A program made the position numbers and the translations under genes. Source: Mesorhizobium intechi (GTDB lineage: Bacteria > Pseudomonadota > Alphaproteobacteria > Rhizobiales > Rhizobiaceae). From it: a stretch of 64,000 bases of DNA. The notes beneath the pieces are model-generated. The model did no database searches. It was not told the DNA's origin and worked only from the letters and a program-made list of their open reading frames with translations. This document shows, piece after piece, positions 7,985 through 15,993 of this stretch (positions are counted from its first letter, which is position 1; every line of letters starts with the position of its first letter). Location of the stretch: the NCBI RefSeq assembly GCF_002879535.1, contig NZ_PNOT02000189.1, positions 1 to 64,000 on the forward strand, in the 5' to 3' direction.

Positions 7985-8305
7985 TTGACCGACTATGGCG
8001 ATAAATGGGCGATGAAATAAGCCGTTCGGACCCGGGGGCGGTACCCGGCGCCTCCACCAAAAGCCGCTGTTGACGACACAACGGTTTTTGCTGGGGGCGA
8101 AATAGGATCGACGAAGGTGTAAAGATCGTACTTTTGCCCGGCATTGTACCACCGTCATCGGGCTAAACTTATAGTTGCCAACGACAACTATGCGGAAGCA
8201 CGTCTCGCTGCTTAATGCAGTGCGATAGCTTCAAATCAAGCCCTAGGGGTTCGCACTTCTAGGCGGGGTTCGGAGGTACCTGGCAACAGAAACCTCCACT
8301 TCTCC
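7985..8305 (+). ncRNA. ssrA: Circularly permuted two-piece tmRNA (ssrA)
   Basis: tmRNA rescues ribosomes stalled on broken messages and adds a degradation tag. As in other alphaproteobacteria the gene is permuted: the acceptor piece comes first and ends CGCCTCCACCA at 8059, and the coding piece starts GGGGGCG at 8093. GGGGGCG pairs with CGCCTCC (one G-U) to form the acceptor stem across the two pieces. The tag frame is 8177-8215 with resume codon GCC and encodes ANDNYAEARLAA followed by TAA. The 33 bases between the pieces are removed on processing. The outer limits (about 7985 and 8305) are estimates. Confidence 0.93.
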
Positions 8306-8410
8306 CCTCCTCAACCGACGTCACGCGCAACGGCCGCTTTTTGCTGTCCGGGCTTCATACGGCCATGGGCGGCGAAGGCGCATCGCGTGCCTCTTTCTCC
8401 ATGGACAAGA

Positions 8411-8962
8411 ATGCAAAACGATTCCGATCGATTCTTCGTGCTGACCGGTGGCCCGGGCTCCGGCAAGACCACTTTGATCGCAGCCCTGCGCCAGGCTGGC
8501 TTCGCGACGTCAGTCGAAGCCGGGCGCGCCATCATCCGCGACCAGTCCTCGATAGGCGGAACCGCCCTGCCCTGGAGCGACCGCGCGCTGTTTGCCGAAC
8601 TCATGCTGTCGTGGGAAATGCGCTCATATCGGAACGCACTCGAACAGAAGGGACCGGTCTTCTTCGATCGCGGCGTGCCGGACACGCTCGGCTATCTCAG
8701 GTTGACCGGCCTGCCCGTGCCAGACCACATCGCCACCGCTGCCAAGCGCTTCCGCTACAATCCTCGTGTGTTCATCGCTCCGCCCTGGCCGGACATTTTC
8801 GCGCAGGACGGAGAACGCAAGCAGACTTCAGACGAGGCCGAGCGCACCTACCATGCCCTGGCCGGCGTCTATACGGAGCTGGGCTACGAGCTTGTTCCGC
8901 TGCCCCTGGCGCCAGTCGAGACACGGTTGCGTTTTGTATTGGCCGAGGCTGGGCTGAACTGA
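8411..8962 (+). CDS. AAA-type NTPase/kinase-like protein (AAA_28 family)
   Basis: A 183-residue soluble P-loop protein. Walker A GGPGSGKTT is at residues 13-21, and FFDRGVPDTLGYL provides the Asp-containing second motif typical of AAA_28 predicted ATPases and small-molecule kinases. The RNPRVF-like RYNPRVFIAPPWPDIF and ERKQTSDEAERTYHA resemble the lid region of nucleotide kinases. The start at MQNDSDRF was chosen because the P-loop normally lies about 10-15 residues from the N-terminus; a GTG eight codons upstream is possible. The substrate is unknown. A strong terminator follows the stop. Confidence 0.8.
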   Translation: MQNDSDRFFVLTGGPGSGKTTLIAALRQAGFATSVEAGRAIIRDQSSIGGTALPWSDRALFAELMLSWEMRSYRNALEQKGPVFFDRGVPDTLGYLRLTGLPVPDHIATAAKRFRYNPRVFIAPPWPDIFAQDGERKQTSDEAERTYHALAGVYTELGYELVPLPLAPVETRLRFVLAEAGLN

Positions 8963-8987
8963 AAAGGCCGGGAAAACCCGGCCTTTT
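8962..8987 (+). terminator. Rho-independent terminator after the AAA_28 gene
   Basis: A perfect hairpin with arms AAAAGGCCGGG and CCCGGCCTTTT and a short A-rich loop, ending in a T-run. It begins on the last base of the stop codon. The A-run on the left arm makes it usable in the other direction for the MFS gene, whose stop is at 9011. Confidence 0.9.
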
Positions 8988-9010
8988 CATGGGCTTGCGG
9001 ATGACACGCC

Positions 9011-10216
9011 TTACTCGGCTGGCGCCTCGACGGCTTCGCGCGAGCGGCCGAGCGTGACCTTGGCCAGCGTGAACGAGATCACCGCGCAGAGCGTAATGCC
9101 GGCGACCATCGGCAGCGGCGTGCCGTCGAAGAACACGCCGGCGACACCCATGGCGAGCGCGCCGATGGCGAAGTGCAGCGTGCCCATCAGTGCCGAGGCC
9201 GTGCCGGCGATCTCGCCATGCTCTTCCATGGCCAGCACCGAGGTGGTCGGAATGACCAGACCAAGGAAGCCGTAGCCGACGAACAGCAGGGCTGCCATCA
9301 CGTCGAGCCGGTCGACGCCCGTCGCCATGATCGCCAGCAGCACCACCATCGTCGAGGCGTAGCCGGTCACCGCGACGCGCACCACGCGCCGCAGCCCGAA
9401 ACGCTCGGCCAGCAGGCCCGTCAGCTGCGACATGCCGATGAAGGCCACCGCATTGATCGAGAAGAACACGCTGTAGACCGAAGGCGACAGCCCGTAATGG
9501 TCGATCAGGATGAAGGACGAGCTCGACAGATAGACGAAGAAGCTCGCAATGCCGAAGCCCGCGATCGCCACAAGGCCTAGGAAGTTGCGGTCACCCATCA
9601 GGAAGCGGTAACCGGCAAGTGCGGTGCCAAAGGAAGAACCCACGCGCTCTGCCGCCGGCCGCGTTTCCTTGAGCGAAGTCGCGAGCAGGATGGTGGCAAG
9701 GGCTGCCGCACCGGTCACCGTCCAGAACACGGCACGCCAGCCGAAATTCTCGATGATCTGGCTGCCGGTCAGCGGCGCCAGGATCGGCGACACCGAAAAC
9801 ACCAGCATCAGCAGGGACATCAGCTTGGCCGCCTCATTGCCGGTGTGCAGGTCGCGCACGATGGCGCGCGGCACGGCCATGCCGGCGCTGGCGCCAAGAC
9901 CCTGCAGGAAGCGGAAGGCGATCAGCCACTCGATGGTCGGCGCCATTGCCGAACCGATGCCGCCGACCATGAACAACGCAAGCCCGCCATAGAGCGGCAG
10001 CTTGCGGCCGACCATGTCGGAGATCGGCCCGACGACGATCTGGCCGAAGCCCATCGACAGGAAGAAGATCAGCAGGCTCATCTGCACGGCGGCGGTGCCG
10101 GCGTGCAGATCCGCGCCGATCGACGGCAAAGCCGGAAGGTACATGTCGATCGCGAAGGGGCCGATAGCGGACAACAGGCCGAGCACGACCGCGATGCGGA
10201 GGAATTTGGGACTCAT
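9011..10216 (-). CDS. Bcr/CflA-type multidrug efflux MFS transporter
   Basis: A 401-residue, 12-helix major facilitator protein of the drug:H+ antiporter-1 group. FAIDMYLPALPSIGADLHA in the first helix is the Bcr/CflA hallmark, GPISDMVGRKLPLYGG is the loop 2-3 motif A, and RFLQGLGASAGMAVPRAIVRDL is the motif following. It is divergent from a TetR regulator, whose promoter carries a palindrome. The pairing suggests substrate-induced efflux of a toxic compound (Bcr homologues export bicyclomycin, sulfonamides or amino acids); the actual substrate is unknown. Confidence 0.93.
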   Translation of the reverse strand: MSPKFLRIAVVLGLLSAIGPFAIDMYLPALPSIGADLHAGTAAVQMSLLIFFLSMGFGQIVVGPISDMVGRKLPLYGGLALFMVGGIGSAMAPTIEWLIAFRFLQGLGASAGMAVPRAIVRDLHTGNEAAKLMSLLMLVFSVSPILAPLTGSQIIENFGWRAVFWTVTGAAALATILLATSLKETRPAAERVGSSFGTALAGYRFLMGDRNFLGLVAIAGFGIASFFVYLSSSSFILIDHYGLSPSVYSVFFSINAVAFIGMSQLTGLLAERFGLRRVVRVAVTGYASTMVVLLAIMATGVDRLDVMAALLFVGYGFLGLVIPTTSVLAMEEHGEIAGTASALMGTLHFAIGALAMGVAGVFFDGTPLPMVAGITLCAVISFTLAKVTLGRSREAVEAPAE

Positions 10217-10355
10217 GATATTGGCTTCTTTCGAAATCTGGTTGCCGCCGCCAGGCGGCGTCTGGCCTAGGACGTTCCATCCCGTGAGCTTCCGACGCCC
10301 AGCAGGGAATTTTATCGTCTCCCGGCGCGAAATCTCTTTGTCTTATGTCCACAAA

Positions 10356-10375
10356 TTTAGACAGTCTTGTCCAAA
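10356..10375. promoter_or_regulatory. Palindromic operator, probably for the TetR at 10403
   Basis: A 20-base palindrome, TTTAGACA-GTCT-TGTCCAAA, matching in seven of eight arm positions. It overlaps the -35 hexamer of the tetR promoter and lies 140 bases before the MFS start, so one bound dimer could repress both genes. Confidence 0.65.
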
Positions 10376-10395
10376 TCGTCAATCGCCTCTATATA
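10367..10395 (+). promoter_or_regulatory. Sigma-70-type promoter of the tetR gene
   Basis: A -35 box TTGTCC (10367-10372) and a -10 box TATATA (10390-10395) are separated by exactly 17 bases. The ATG of tetR is only seven bases after the -10 box, so transcription would start on or next to the start codon and give a leaderless message. No Shine-Dalgarno sequence is present, which fits. Confidence 0.6.
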
Positions 10396-10402
10396 CATTT
10401 CC

Positions 10403-11092
10403 ATGAGAGCGAGCGTTTCTCCTGACACTTTCCCGCCACGCGGCCACGAGGCCAAGCGCCTGTCGATCGTCGATGCAGCCGCTGGCGTGTTCTGCCGCGA
10501 AGGCTTTGCCGGCGCCAATATCGACCTGATCGCCGCCGAGGCCGGCGTGTCGCGTCAGACCGTCTACAACCACCATGGAGACAAGGAAAAGCTCTTCATG
10601 GCCGTGGTGCGCGACCTCACCGATCGCTGCAATGTCGGCATCTTCGCCACCATTGCCACCTTCCCTGACCAGCCCGGCGATCTCGAAGCGGATTTGATCG
10701 GCTTTGCCGTGCGCATGAACCAGAACTGCATCTGCAACCGCGACGGAAAATTCCTGCGCAAGCTGATCCAGACCGAAGGCGAGCGCTACCCCGAACTGTT
10801 TGCCGAATGGCGCGAACAGGGTCCGGGCACGACATTGCCGGCAATCGCCGCCCGCTTCGCCCGCCTCGCCTATGGCGGTTACCTGACGATCGACGACCCC
10901 GACGTCGCGGCGCGCCAGTTCTTCGGCCTGGTGAATGCCGACCTGCAGACCACCTTCATGCTCGGCGGCACGCCGCGGGAGGGCGAAGTGGTGCAATCGG
11001 CGACGAATGGCGTGCGCACCTTCCTGCGCGCCTTCGGCAAGCGCCATGCCCCGGGCAGCGTCAAGAAGCACGCTGCGCTGGCTAACGCATAA
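10403..11092 (+). CDS. TetR/AcrR family transcriptional regulator
   Basis: A 229-residue repressor-type protein. The N-terminal domain has ILSV-like IVDAAAGVFCREGFAGANID and the helix-turn-helix IAAEAGVSRQTVYNHHGDKE, followed by KLFMAVV, all as in AcrR-type regulators. The C-terminal ligand-binding part includes a TetR_C_7-like stretch (AGGYLTIDDPDVAARQFFGL region). Divergent from the Bcr-type exporter, it likely represses that gene and itself through the palindrome at 10356-10375. The start MRASVSP was chosen because a longer frame would run over the -10 box and operator. Confidence 0.92.
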   Translation: MRASVSPDTFPPRGHEAKRLSIVDAAAGVFCREGFAGANIDLIAAEAGVSRQTVYNHHGDKEKLFMAVVRDLTDRCNVGIFATIATFPDQPGDLEADLIGFAVRMNQNCICNRDGKFLRKLIQTEGERYPELFAEWREQGPGTTLPAIAARFARLAYGGYLTIDDPDVAARQFFGLVNADLQTTFMLGGTPREGEVVQSATNGVRTFLRAFGKRHAPGSVKKHAALANA

Positions 11093-11238
11093 CATTTGCG
11101 GTTGTCAGTAAGCCGTCTTGCCGATCAAATCGTTGGCAATACCCCTCGCTTCGACGCGACGGTGGGCTATATCAGGTTTACGCCGCGCTCAAGCTTGATT
11201 ACAGCTATGCGGACGACTCAACGGAACCCGACCACCAC

Positions 11239-11775
11239 ATGGCCGACGACCACATCCGCTACGACATTCTGGCCCAGGAGGCGTTGCGCGGCGTCATGCG
11301 CAAGGTCCTGGCCGAGGTCGCACGCACCGGCCTCCCCGGCAACCATCATTTCTTCATCACCTTCCTGACCGGAGCGCCCGGCGTGCGCGTGTCGTCGCGC
11401 CTGCGCGAGCGCTATCCGGAGCAGATGACGATCGTCATCCAGTTCCAGTATTGGGACCTGAAGGTGACCGACACCGGCTTCGAGGTTGGCCTGTCCTTCT
11501 CCGACGTGCCGGAGAAACTTGAAATCCCGTTCTCGGCTGTGCGTGGCTTCTATGATCCCTCGGTCAATTTCGAGCTCGAGTTCGACGTCAAGACCGATGC
11601 GCAGCCTGAGGAAGAACCGGCCCAGCCGGCGCCGGAGCCGCTGACCATCGTTTCCGAGAAGAAGCCGAAGGCCGAGAAGAAGGCTGCAGCCGAGCCGGAG
11701 AAGAAGCCCGCCGCGACCGAGGCCGGTGCCAAGGGCGCCGAAGTGGTTTCGCTCGACGCCTTCCGCAAGAAATAG
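11239..11775 (+). CDS. sspB: SspB-type ClpXP adaptor (alphaproteobacterial)
   Basis: A 178-residue protein of the SspB family, which hands ssrA-tagged proteins to ClpXP. The folded part covers residues 1-120: YDILAQEALRGVMRKVL (dimer helix), HHFFITFLTGAPGV and ERYPEQMTIVIQFQYWDL (tag-binding beta sandwich), and IPFSAVRGFYDPSVNF. A long charged linker rich in Glu, Pro, Lys and Ala follows, ending in EVVSLDAFRKK, the short motif that docks on ClpX. The tmRNA whose tag it recognises is 3 kb upstream. DUF4169 and ribbon-helix-helix genes follow closely and may be co-transcribed. Confidence 0.93.
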   Translation: MADDHIRYDILAQEALRGVMRKVLAEVARTGLPGNHHFFITFLTGAPGVRVSSRLRERYPEQMTIVIQFQYWDLKVTDTGFEVGLSFSDVPEKLEIPFSAVRGFYDPSVNFELEFDVKTDAQPEEEPAQPAPEPLTIVSEKKPKAEKKAAAEPEKKPAATEAGAKGAEVVSLDAFRKK

Positions 11776-11791
11776 CTTCGCGGTCCGCGCC

Positions 11792-11986
11792 ATGGCCGAC
11801 ATCGTCAATCTCCGCCAGGTTCGCAAACAGAAGGCGCGGGACGAGAAAACGCGCGTCGCCGAACAGAACCGGGCCCTGCATGGCCGTTCCAAGGCGGACA
11901 GGCAACGCGACCGGCTGAATGCCGACAAGGCCGAAAAATTTGTCGCCGGCCATCGCCTTGAGCCGTCCAGCAAGGATGATCAGTGA
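11792..11986 (+). CDS. DUF4169 family small protein
   Basis: A 64-residue basic protein of the DUF4169 family, seen in MADIVNLRQVRKQKARDEK followed by a charged, helical stretch rich in Arg, Lys and Ala. It lies 16 bases after sspB and its end overlaps the next gene by 11 bases, so the three are probably one transcript. Conserved in Rhizobiales; function unknown. Confidence 0.85.
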   Translation: MADIVNLRQVRKQKARDEKTRVAEQNRALHGRSKADRQRDRLNADKAEKFVAGHRLEPSSKDDQ

Positions 11987-12224
11987 GTCTCCGGCCGTGA
12001 GCGTCGTCGAAAAGCGCTCCGTGACCATTCGCGGCCATCGCACCAGCTATTCCCTCGAAAAGCCATTCTATGACGACCTCGTCGCCATCGCGGCGGCGAG
12101 AAAGCTGACGCTGGCCGCACTCGTCGCCGAAGTCGATGAGACGCGGCCCCGCGACACCAACCTGTCCTCGGCGCTGCGGCTAACTGTCCTGGAATGGGCG
12201 AAGCGCGGAACTGGCTTGGGCTAG
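11976..12224 (+). CDS. Ribbon-helix-helix domain protein (RHH_4-like)
   Basis: An 82-residue protein with the RHH_4 pattern: KRSVTIRGHRTSYSLEKPF (beta strand with basic residues) then YDDLVAIAAARKLTLAALVA (helix-turn-helix). Such proteins are small dimeric DNA-binding candidates common in alphaproteobacteria; no target is known. The ATG at MISESPA overlaps the DUF4169 gene, and a GTG seven codons later is an alternative start. The stop overlaps the end of the convergent chloride channel gene by four bases. Confidence 0.83.
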   Translation: MISESPAVSVVEKRSVTIRGHRTSYSLEKPFYDDLVAIAAARKLTLAALVAEVDETRPRDTNLSSALRLTVLEWAKRGTGLG

Positions 12225-14017
12225 ACGCCTTCCACGGCGTCCGCCTTTTTCCCGCGCCTGGTGCCGAAACCAAGCAAGGTCGAACGGTCGCGCTCCTCGG
12301 CCTGTTTCCTCGAGCGCACGCGCATCAGATCCTTCCAGCCGACATAGCCGACCAGTTGCAGGCTGTCGCGGGTCACGACCGGCAGATGCGACACATTGGC
12401 CATCAACAGCTTGTCGGAGAGACCTTCGAGATACTCGTCGGGATAGGCAAGCGTCACCTTGCTTCCGGCAAGCAGGTCGCCGAGCGTCGTCGTCCTGTGC
12501 TTGCCGGAACGGCGCCAGCGCAGGATCGCCGGCGGATCGATGAGACCGAGCACCCGCCTGTTCTCGTCGATGACCGGGAAGCTCGGATGCCGGGTTTCCG
12601 GCGCGGTCAGGAACGCCGCCGCACCATGCAACGTCATCGTCGCCGGCACGCTCTCGACCTGCGCGGTCATCACCTCGCGCACCCTGGTCAGCGCGAACGG
12701 GTCCACGCGGTACTCGCGCACGAGGTGGTGCCCGCGCCTGGCGATCTTCTCGGTCAGGATCGACCGCTTCATCAGGAGCACGGTGACGGCGTGCGCCGCG
12801 GCGCAAGCCGAGATCAGCGGCACCAGCACGTGCGTGTTGCCGGTCAGTTCCACGGCAAAGAACGTCGCCGTCAGCGGCGCCCGCATCGTGCCGCCCATGG
12901 TCGCCGACATCGCAAGCAGGGCCCAGAACCCCGGATCCGCCTCGGGCAGGATGCCGGCGAGCACCGCCCCCATTGCGCCGCCCATGATCAACAGCGGCGC
13001 CAGCACGCCCCCTGATGTTCCCGAACCGAGCGCCACCGACCAGATGATGGCTTTGACCACCAGCAGCATCAGCGCGGCCGCCGCGAGCGTGTGGCCATCA
13101 AGCATGTCGGCGATGTTATCGTAGCCGACGCCGAGCGCCCGCGGCTCGATCAGCCCGCCAATGCCGACCACCAGGCCGCCGATCATCGGCCACCACATCC
13201 AGTGGATGGGCAGTTTCTGGAAGGCGTCCTCGCAGGCATAGACCATCTGGGTGAGCAGCCCCGACAACAGGCCGGCGCAGATGCCGACCAGAACCCAACC
13301 GCCGAGCCCGGTGAACGAGACGGCCATGCCACCTTGAAACGGAAAGATCGGCCCAGGCAAATGCAGCACGGTGCGCTCGACCTCGGCAATGATCGCCGCG
13401 ACCGCCACGGGAATGAAGGAGCGCGGCGTCCATTCGAACAGCAGCAGTTCCACCGCCAGCATGATGGCCGCGATCGGCGTGCCGAACACGGTGGTCATGC
13501 CCGCTGCCGCGCCTGCCACCAGTAGCGTCTTGCGTTCGTTGTCGGTGACCGGCAGCATCTGCGCGATCAGCGAGCCGATCGCGCCGCCGGTCATGATGAT
13601 CGGGCCCTCGGCGCCGAACGGCCCGCCTGAGCCGATCGAGATCGCCGACGACAACGGCTTCAGGATCGCAACCTTGGCATCGAGTTTTGAACGCCCGAGG
13701 AGGATCGCCTCGATCGCTTCGGGAATGCCATGTCCACGGATCTTCTCGCTGCCGTAGCGCGCCATCAGCCCGATGATCAGGGCGCCGATAACCGGCACCA
13801 CCACGGCTGCAAGCCCAAGCGGCGTATCCTGCAATTTCAGCTCGGCGAGCGTGAACTGGCCGAAATAGGCGATGTTAGTGGCAAGCCGGATCAGTTTCAA
13901 AAGCACGATGCCGGCGAACAGCCCCGCCGTGGCGACCACCACCGCGATAGTCGCAATAGTCAGCACGCGCGCGTCGGTGGTGAAATCCCTGAGATGGCGG
14001 TTTTCGGAGGGCTTCAT
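12221..14017 (-). CDS. ClC-type chloride channel/transporter with CBS domains
   Basis: A 598-residue ClC family protein. The membrane part (about 1-430) has the three ion-pathway signatures: GSGGPFGAEGP (with the gating Glu retained and Arg of GREGP replaced by Ala), GTPIAAIMLAVE, and the later GSGTSGGVLAPLLIMGGAMG. Residues about 450-570 hold a pair of CBS domains (VREVMTAQVESVPATMTLHG and LSDKLLMANVSHLPVVTRD), which often regulate gating by nucleotides. It is divergent from a MarR regulator with a perfect palindrome between them. Whether it is a channel or a Cl-/H+ exchanger cannot be decided here. Confidence 0.94.
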   Translation of the reverse strand: MKPSENRHLRDFTTDARVLTIATIAVVVATAGLFAGIVLLKLIRLATNIAYFGQFTLAELKLQDTPLGLAAVVVPVIGALIIGLMARYGSEKIRGHGIPEAIEAILLGRSKLDAKVAILKPLSSAISIGSGGPFGAEGPIIMTGGAIGSLIAQMLPVTDNERKTLLVAGAAAGMTTVFGTPIAAIMLAVELLLFEWTPRSFIPVAVAAIIAEVERTVLHLPGPIFPFQGGMAVSFTGLGGWVLVGICAGLLSGLLTQMVYACEDAFQKLPIHWMWWPMIGGLVVGIGGLIEPRALGVGYDNIADMLDGHTLAAAALMLLVVKAIIWSVALGSGTSGGVLAPLLIMGGAMGAVLAGILPEADPGFWALLAMSATMGGTMRAPLTATFFAVELTGNTHVLVPLISACAAAHAVTVLLMKRSILTEKIARRGHHLVREYRVDPFALTRVREVMTAQVESVPATMTLHGAAAFLTAPETRHPSFPVIDENRRVLGLIDPPAILRWRRSGKHRTTTLGDLLAGSKVTLAYPDEYLEGLSDKLLMANVSHLPVVTRDSLQLVGYVGWKDLMRVRSRKQAEERDRSTLLGFGTRRGKKADAVEGV

Positions 14018-14094
14018 GGCGGGCTTTCTGGCGGCGGCCGGATCTCGAATACGCGGCTCGGCGAAGACGCCGGCCGGCTTGTCGGCTCGCTATG

Positions 14095-14109
14095 TATCGT
14101 AACACGATA
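14095..14109. promoter_or_regulatory. Perfect palindrome between the ClC and MarR genes
   Basis: TATCGT-AAC-ACGATA, a perfect 6+3+6 palindrome, lies 49 bases before the MarR start and 78 bases before the ClC start. Size and symmetry fit a MarR dimer operator controlling both divergent genes. Confidence 0.6.
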
Positions 14110-14157
14110 TAAATTCAAGCTGGTTTTGCATCAAAACCGTTTGAGCCTTTGGCCGGA

Positions 14158-14604
14158 ATGGAACAAATGTCTGGAATGACGCAGCCCCGGAAATCTCGCC
14201 CCGCCATCGGACTGACCGACTACCAGCGGCTGTCCGAGTTTCGCTATCTTATCCGCCGCTTCCTCGAATTCAGTCAGTTGCAGGCGGAAGATGCCGGCCT
14301 GACGCCGCGCCAGCATCAGGCCTTGCTGGCGATCAAGGGCTATCCGGGCGGCGGACCGGTGACGGTCGGCGATCTGGCGGAGCGCCTGCGCATCCGCCAT
14401 CACAGCGCCGTCGAGTTGATCAATCGCCTGAGCGACGCCGGACTGGTCGTGCGTGACCAGGACAAGGACGACCATCGCCGCGTGCTGCTGCGGCTGACCG
14501 GACGCGCCGACGATTGCCTGGCCGAACTGTCGGCGGCGCATCTCGACGAGCTTTCGCGCATAGAACCCATGCTGAGGCGCTTGCTCGATCAGGGCCACGA
14601 GTGA
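14158..14604 (+). CDS. MarR family transcriptional regulator
   Basis: A 148-residue winged-helix regulator: LTPRQHQALLAIKGYPGG (helix preceding the reader), VGDLAERLRIRHHSAVELIN (recognition helices) and DKDDHRRVLLRLT (wing). The N-terminal helix starts LTDYQRLSEFRYLIRRFLEF. ATG at 14158 was chosen; a TTG three codons earlier is possible. It is divergent from the chloride channel and likely binds the palindrome between them. The ligand is unknown. No Cys is positioned like the sensor of OhrR. Confidence 0.9.
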   Translation: MEQMSGMTQPRKSRPAIGLTDYQRLSEFRYLIRRFLEFSQLQAEDAGLTPRQHQALLAIKGYPGGGPVTVGDLAERLRIRHHSAVELINRLSDAGLVVRDQDKDDHRRVLLRLTGRADDCLAELSAAHLDELSRIEPMLRRLLDQGHE

Positions 14605-14726
14605 TGCTTCGGCATCCTGCGCTAGATGGCACATTTCTTTTCGGGCGCCCGCATCTTTTGGCTCCCCGGCATCGTCTAGGCGATGAGAGGCTCAAAAGCG
14701 CAAGGCAATCGAGAGGAAGACCAGCG

Positions 14727-15032
14727 ATGAAACGCCATCTGATACGCTACAAGATGAAGCCCGAACGAGCCGATGAGAACGAGCGGCTGATCCAGGCCGT
14801 TTTCCAGGAATTGCGCGACAGATCGCCGGACGGCGTCCGTTACATGACCTTGCGGTCCGGCGACGGGACATTCATCCATCTGGTCGAAACGCAAACCGAC
14901 GCGCATTCCGATAGCATCACCGGCCTGGCCACATTCAAGGCTTTTCAAAGTGGCTTCGGGGATCGCTGCAGCGAAGCTCCGCAACGCGACGAGATGGCCG
15001 TGATCGGCAGCTACCGGATGCTGGGTGCCTGA
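14727..15032 (+). CDS. Small dimeric alpha/beta-barrel-like protein (ABM-like)
   Basis: A 101-residue protein with alternating strand and helix: MKRHLIRYKMKPERADENER, then VRYMTLRSGDGTFIHLVE and a helix ending near GDRCSEAP, with a last strand MAVIGSYRML. The pattern resembles the antibiotic-biosynthesis-monooxygenase/stress-response barrel fold, but no catalytic residue can be pointed out. A GAGAGGAAG ribosome site precedes the ATG. It lies 32 bases before the ECF sigma gene and is probably co-transcribed with it. Confidence 0.75.
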   Translation: MKRHLIRYKMKPERADENERLIQAVFQELRDRSPDGVRYMTLRSGDGTFIHLVETQTDAHSDSITGLATFKAFQSGFGDRCSEAPQRDEMAVIGSYRMLGA

Positions 15033-15064
15033 TCGAGGCAGACGAGATCGCAGAACGGAGGCTC

Positions 15065-15952
15065 ATGAACATTCCCATTCCTGGCGGGCAGCATGGGCTC
15101 TTCGAGCGCCTGTTTGGGGAATTGCGTCCCAAGCTTCACCGCTACTGTGCCCGCATGACGGGCTCGGTCTTCGATGGCGAGGACGTGTTGCAGGAGGCTC
15201 TGGCCAAGGCGATCGAGGCCTTGCCCGGTGCCGGCCCGATCGCCAATCCGGAAGGCTGGCTGTTTCGCATCGCCCACAATACGGCGCTCGATTTCCTGCG
15301 CCGCCGCAGCCGCGAACAGGCCTATTCCGACGAGGATTTGGACATGATCGTCGACCCGGCGAACCCCACGATCGATCGCCAGGCCGCTTCTGCCGGGCTG
15401 CATACCTTCATGCGCCTTCCCGTCACGCAGCGAAGCAGCGTCATCATGATGGACGTTCTGGGCTACTCCCTGCAGGAGATCAGCGCCACGCTCGATGCCA
15501 GCATCCCCGCGGTGAAGGCCGCGCTGCATCGCGGCCGCGACCGGCTGCGCCAGATTGCGCAAGAGCCCGACGACCGCCCCCTCCCGAGACTGAGCGCTGC
15601 GGAACGTCAGTTGCTCAACGCCTATATCGATCGCTTCAATGCCCGTGATTTCGACGCGGTGCGCGACATGCTGGCTGAAGAGGTGCGGCTGGAACTGGTG
15701 GCCAGGACACGGCTCAACGGCAGCAAGGAAGTCAGCACCTATTTCGGCAACTATTCCAGGGTGCAGGATTGGCATCTCGTACCCGGGTTTGTCGAAGACA
15801 GGCCGGCAATCCTCGTCCGTGATCCCATCGACCCGACAGCGCGACCCGTCTATTTCATCCTGCCGGCCTGGCAGGACGGCAGGCTTGCCGGCATCCGCGA
15901 TTTCCGCCACGCCCGCTATGTCACTGACAGTGCCGAGATGCTCGTTCTCTGA
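15065..15952 (+). CDS. ECF sigma factor with C-terminal SnoaL-like domain (SigJ-type)
   Basis: A 295-residue sigma-70 family factor. Region 2 covers about 15-85 (LHRYCARMTGSVFDGEDVLQ, then GWLFRIAHNTALDFLRRRS) and region 4 about 110-165 (QRSSVIMMDVLGYSLQEISA, IPAVKAALHRGRDRLRQ). The last 110 residues, from LLNAYIDRFNARDFDAVRDM, form an NTF2/SnoaL-like domain as in the SigJ group (ECF41-like), in which this extension replaces a separate anti-sigma factor. No anti-sigma gene is seen nearby. ECF41 genes often neighbour carboxymuconolactone decarboxylases or small oxidoreductases; here the neighbour is the ABM-like gene just upstream. Confidence 0.9.
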   Translation: MNIPIPGGQHGLFERLFGELRPKLHRYCARMTGSVFDGEDVLQEALAKAIEALPGAGPIANPEGWLFRIAHNTALDFLRRRSREQAYSDEDLDMIVDPANPTIDRQAASAGLHTFMRLPVTQRSSVIMMDVLGYSLQEISATLDASIPAVKAALHRGRDRLRQIAQEPDDRPLPRLSAAERQLLNAYIDRFNARDFDAVRDMLAEEVRLELVARTRLNGSKEVSTYFGNYSRVQDWHLVPGFVEDRPAILVRDPIDPTARPVYFILPAWQDGRLAGIRDFRHARYVTDSAEMLVL

Positions 15953-15993
15953 AACGATTTCGAGACGGGAAGGCTTCGCGCCACCGCCCTACG

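Noticed and set aside
8032-8062. tRNA-like T-arm ending in CCA
   Set aside because: Not a separate tRNA; it is the acceptor piece of the permuted tmRNA.
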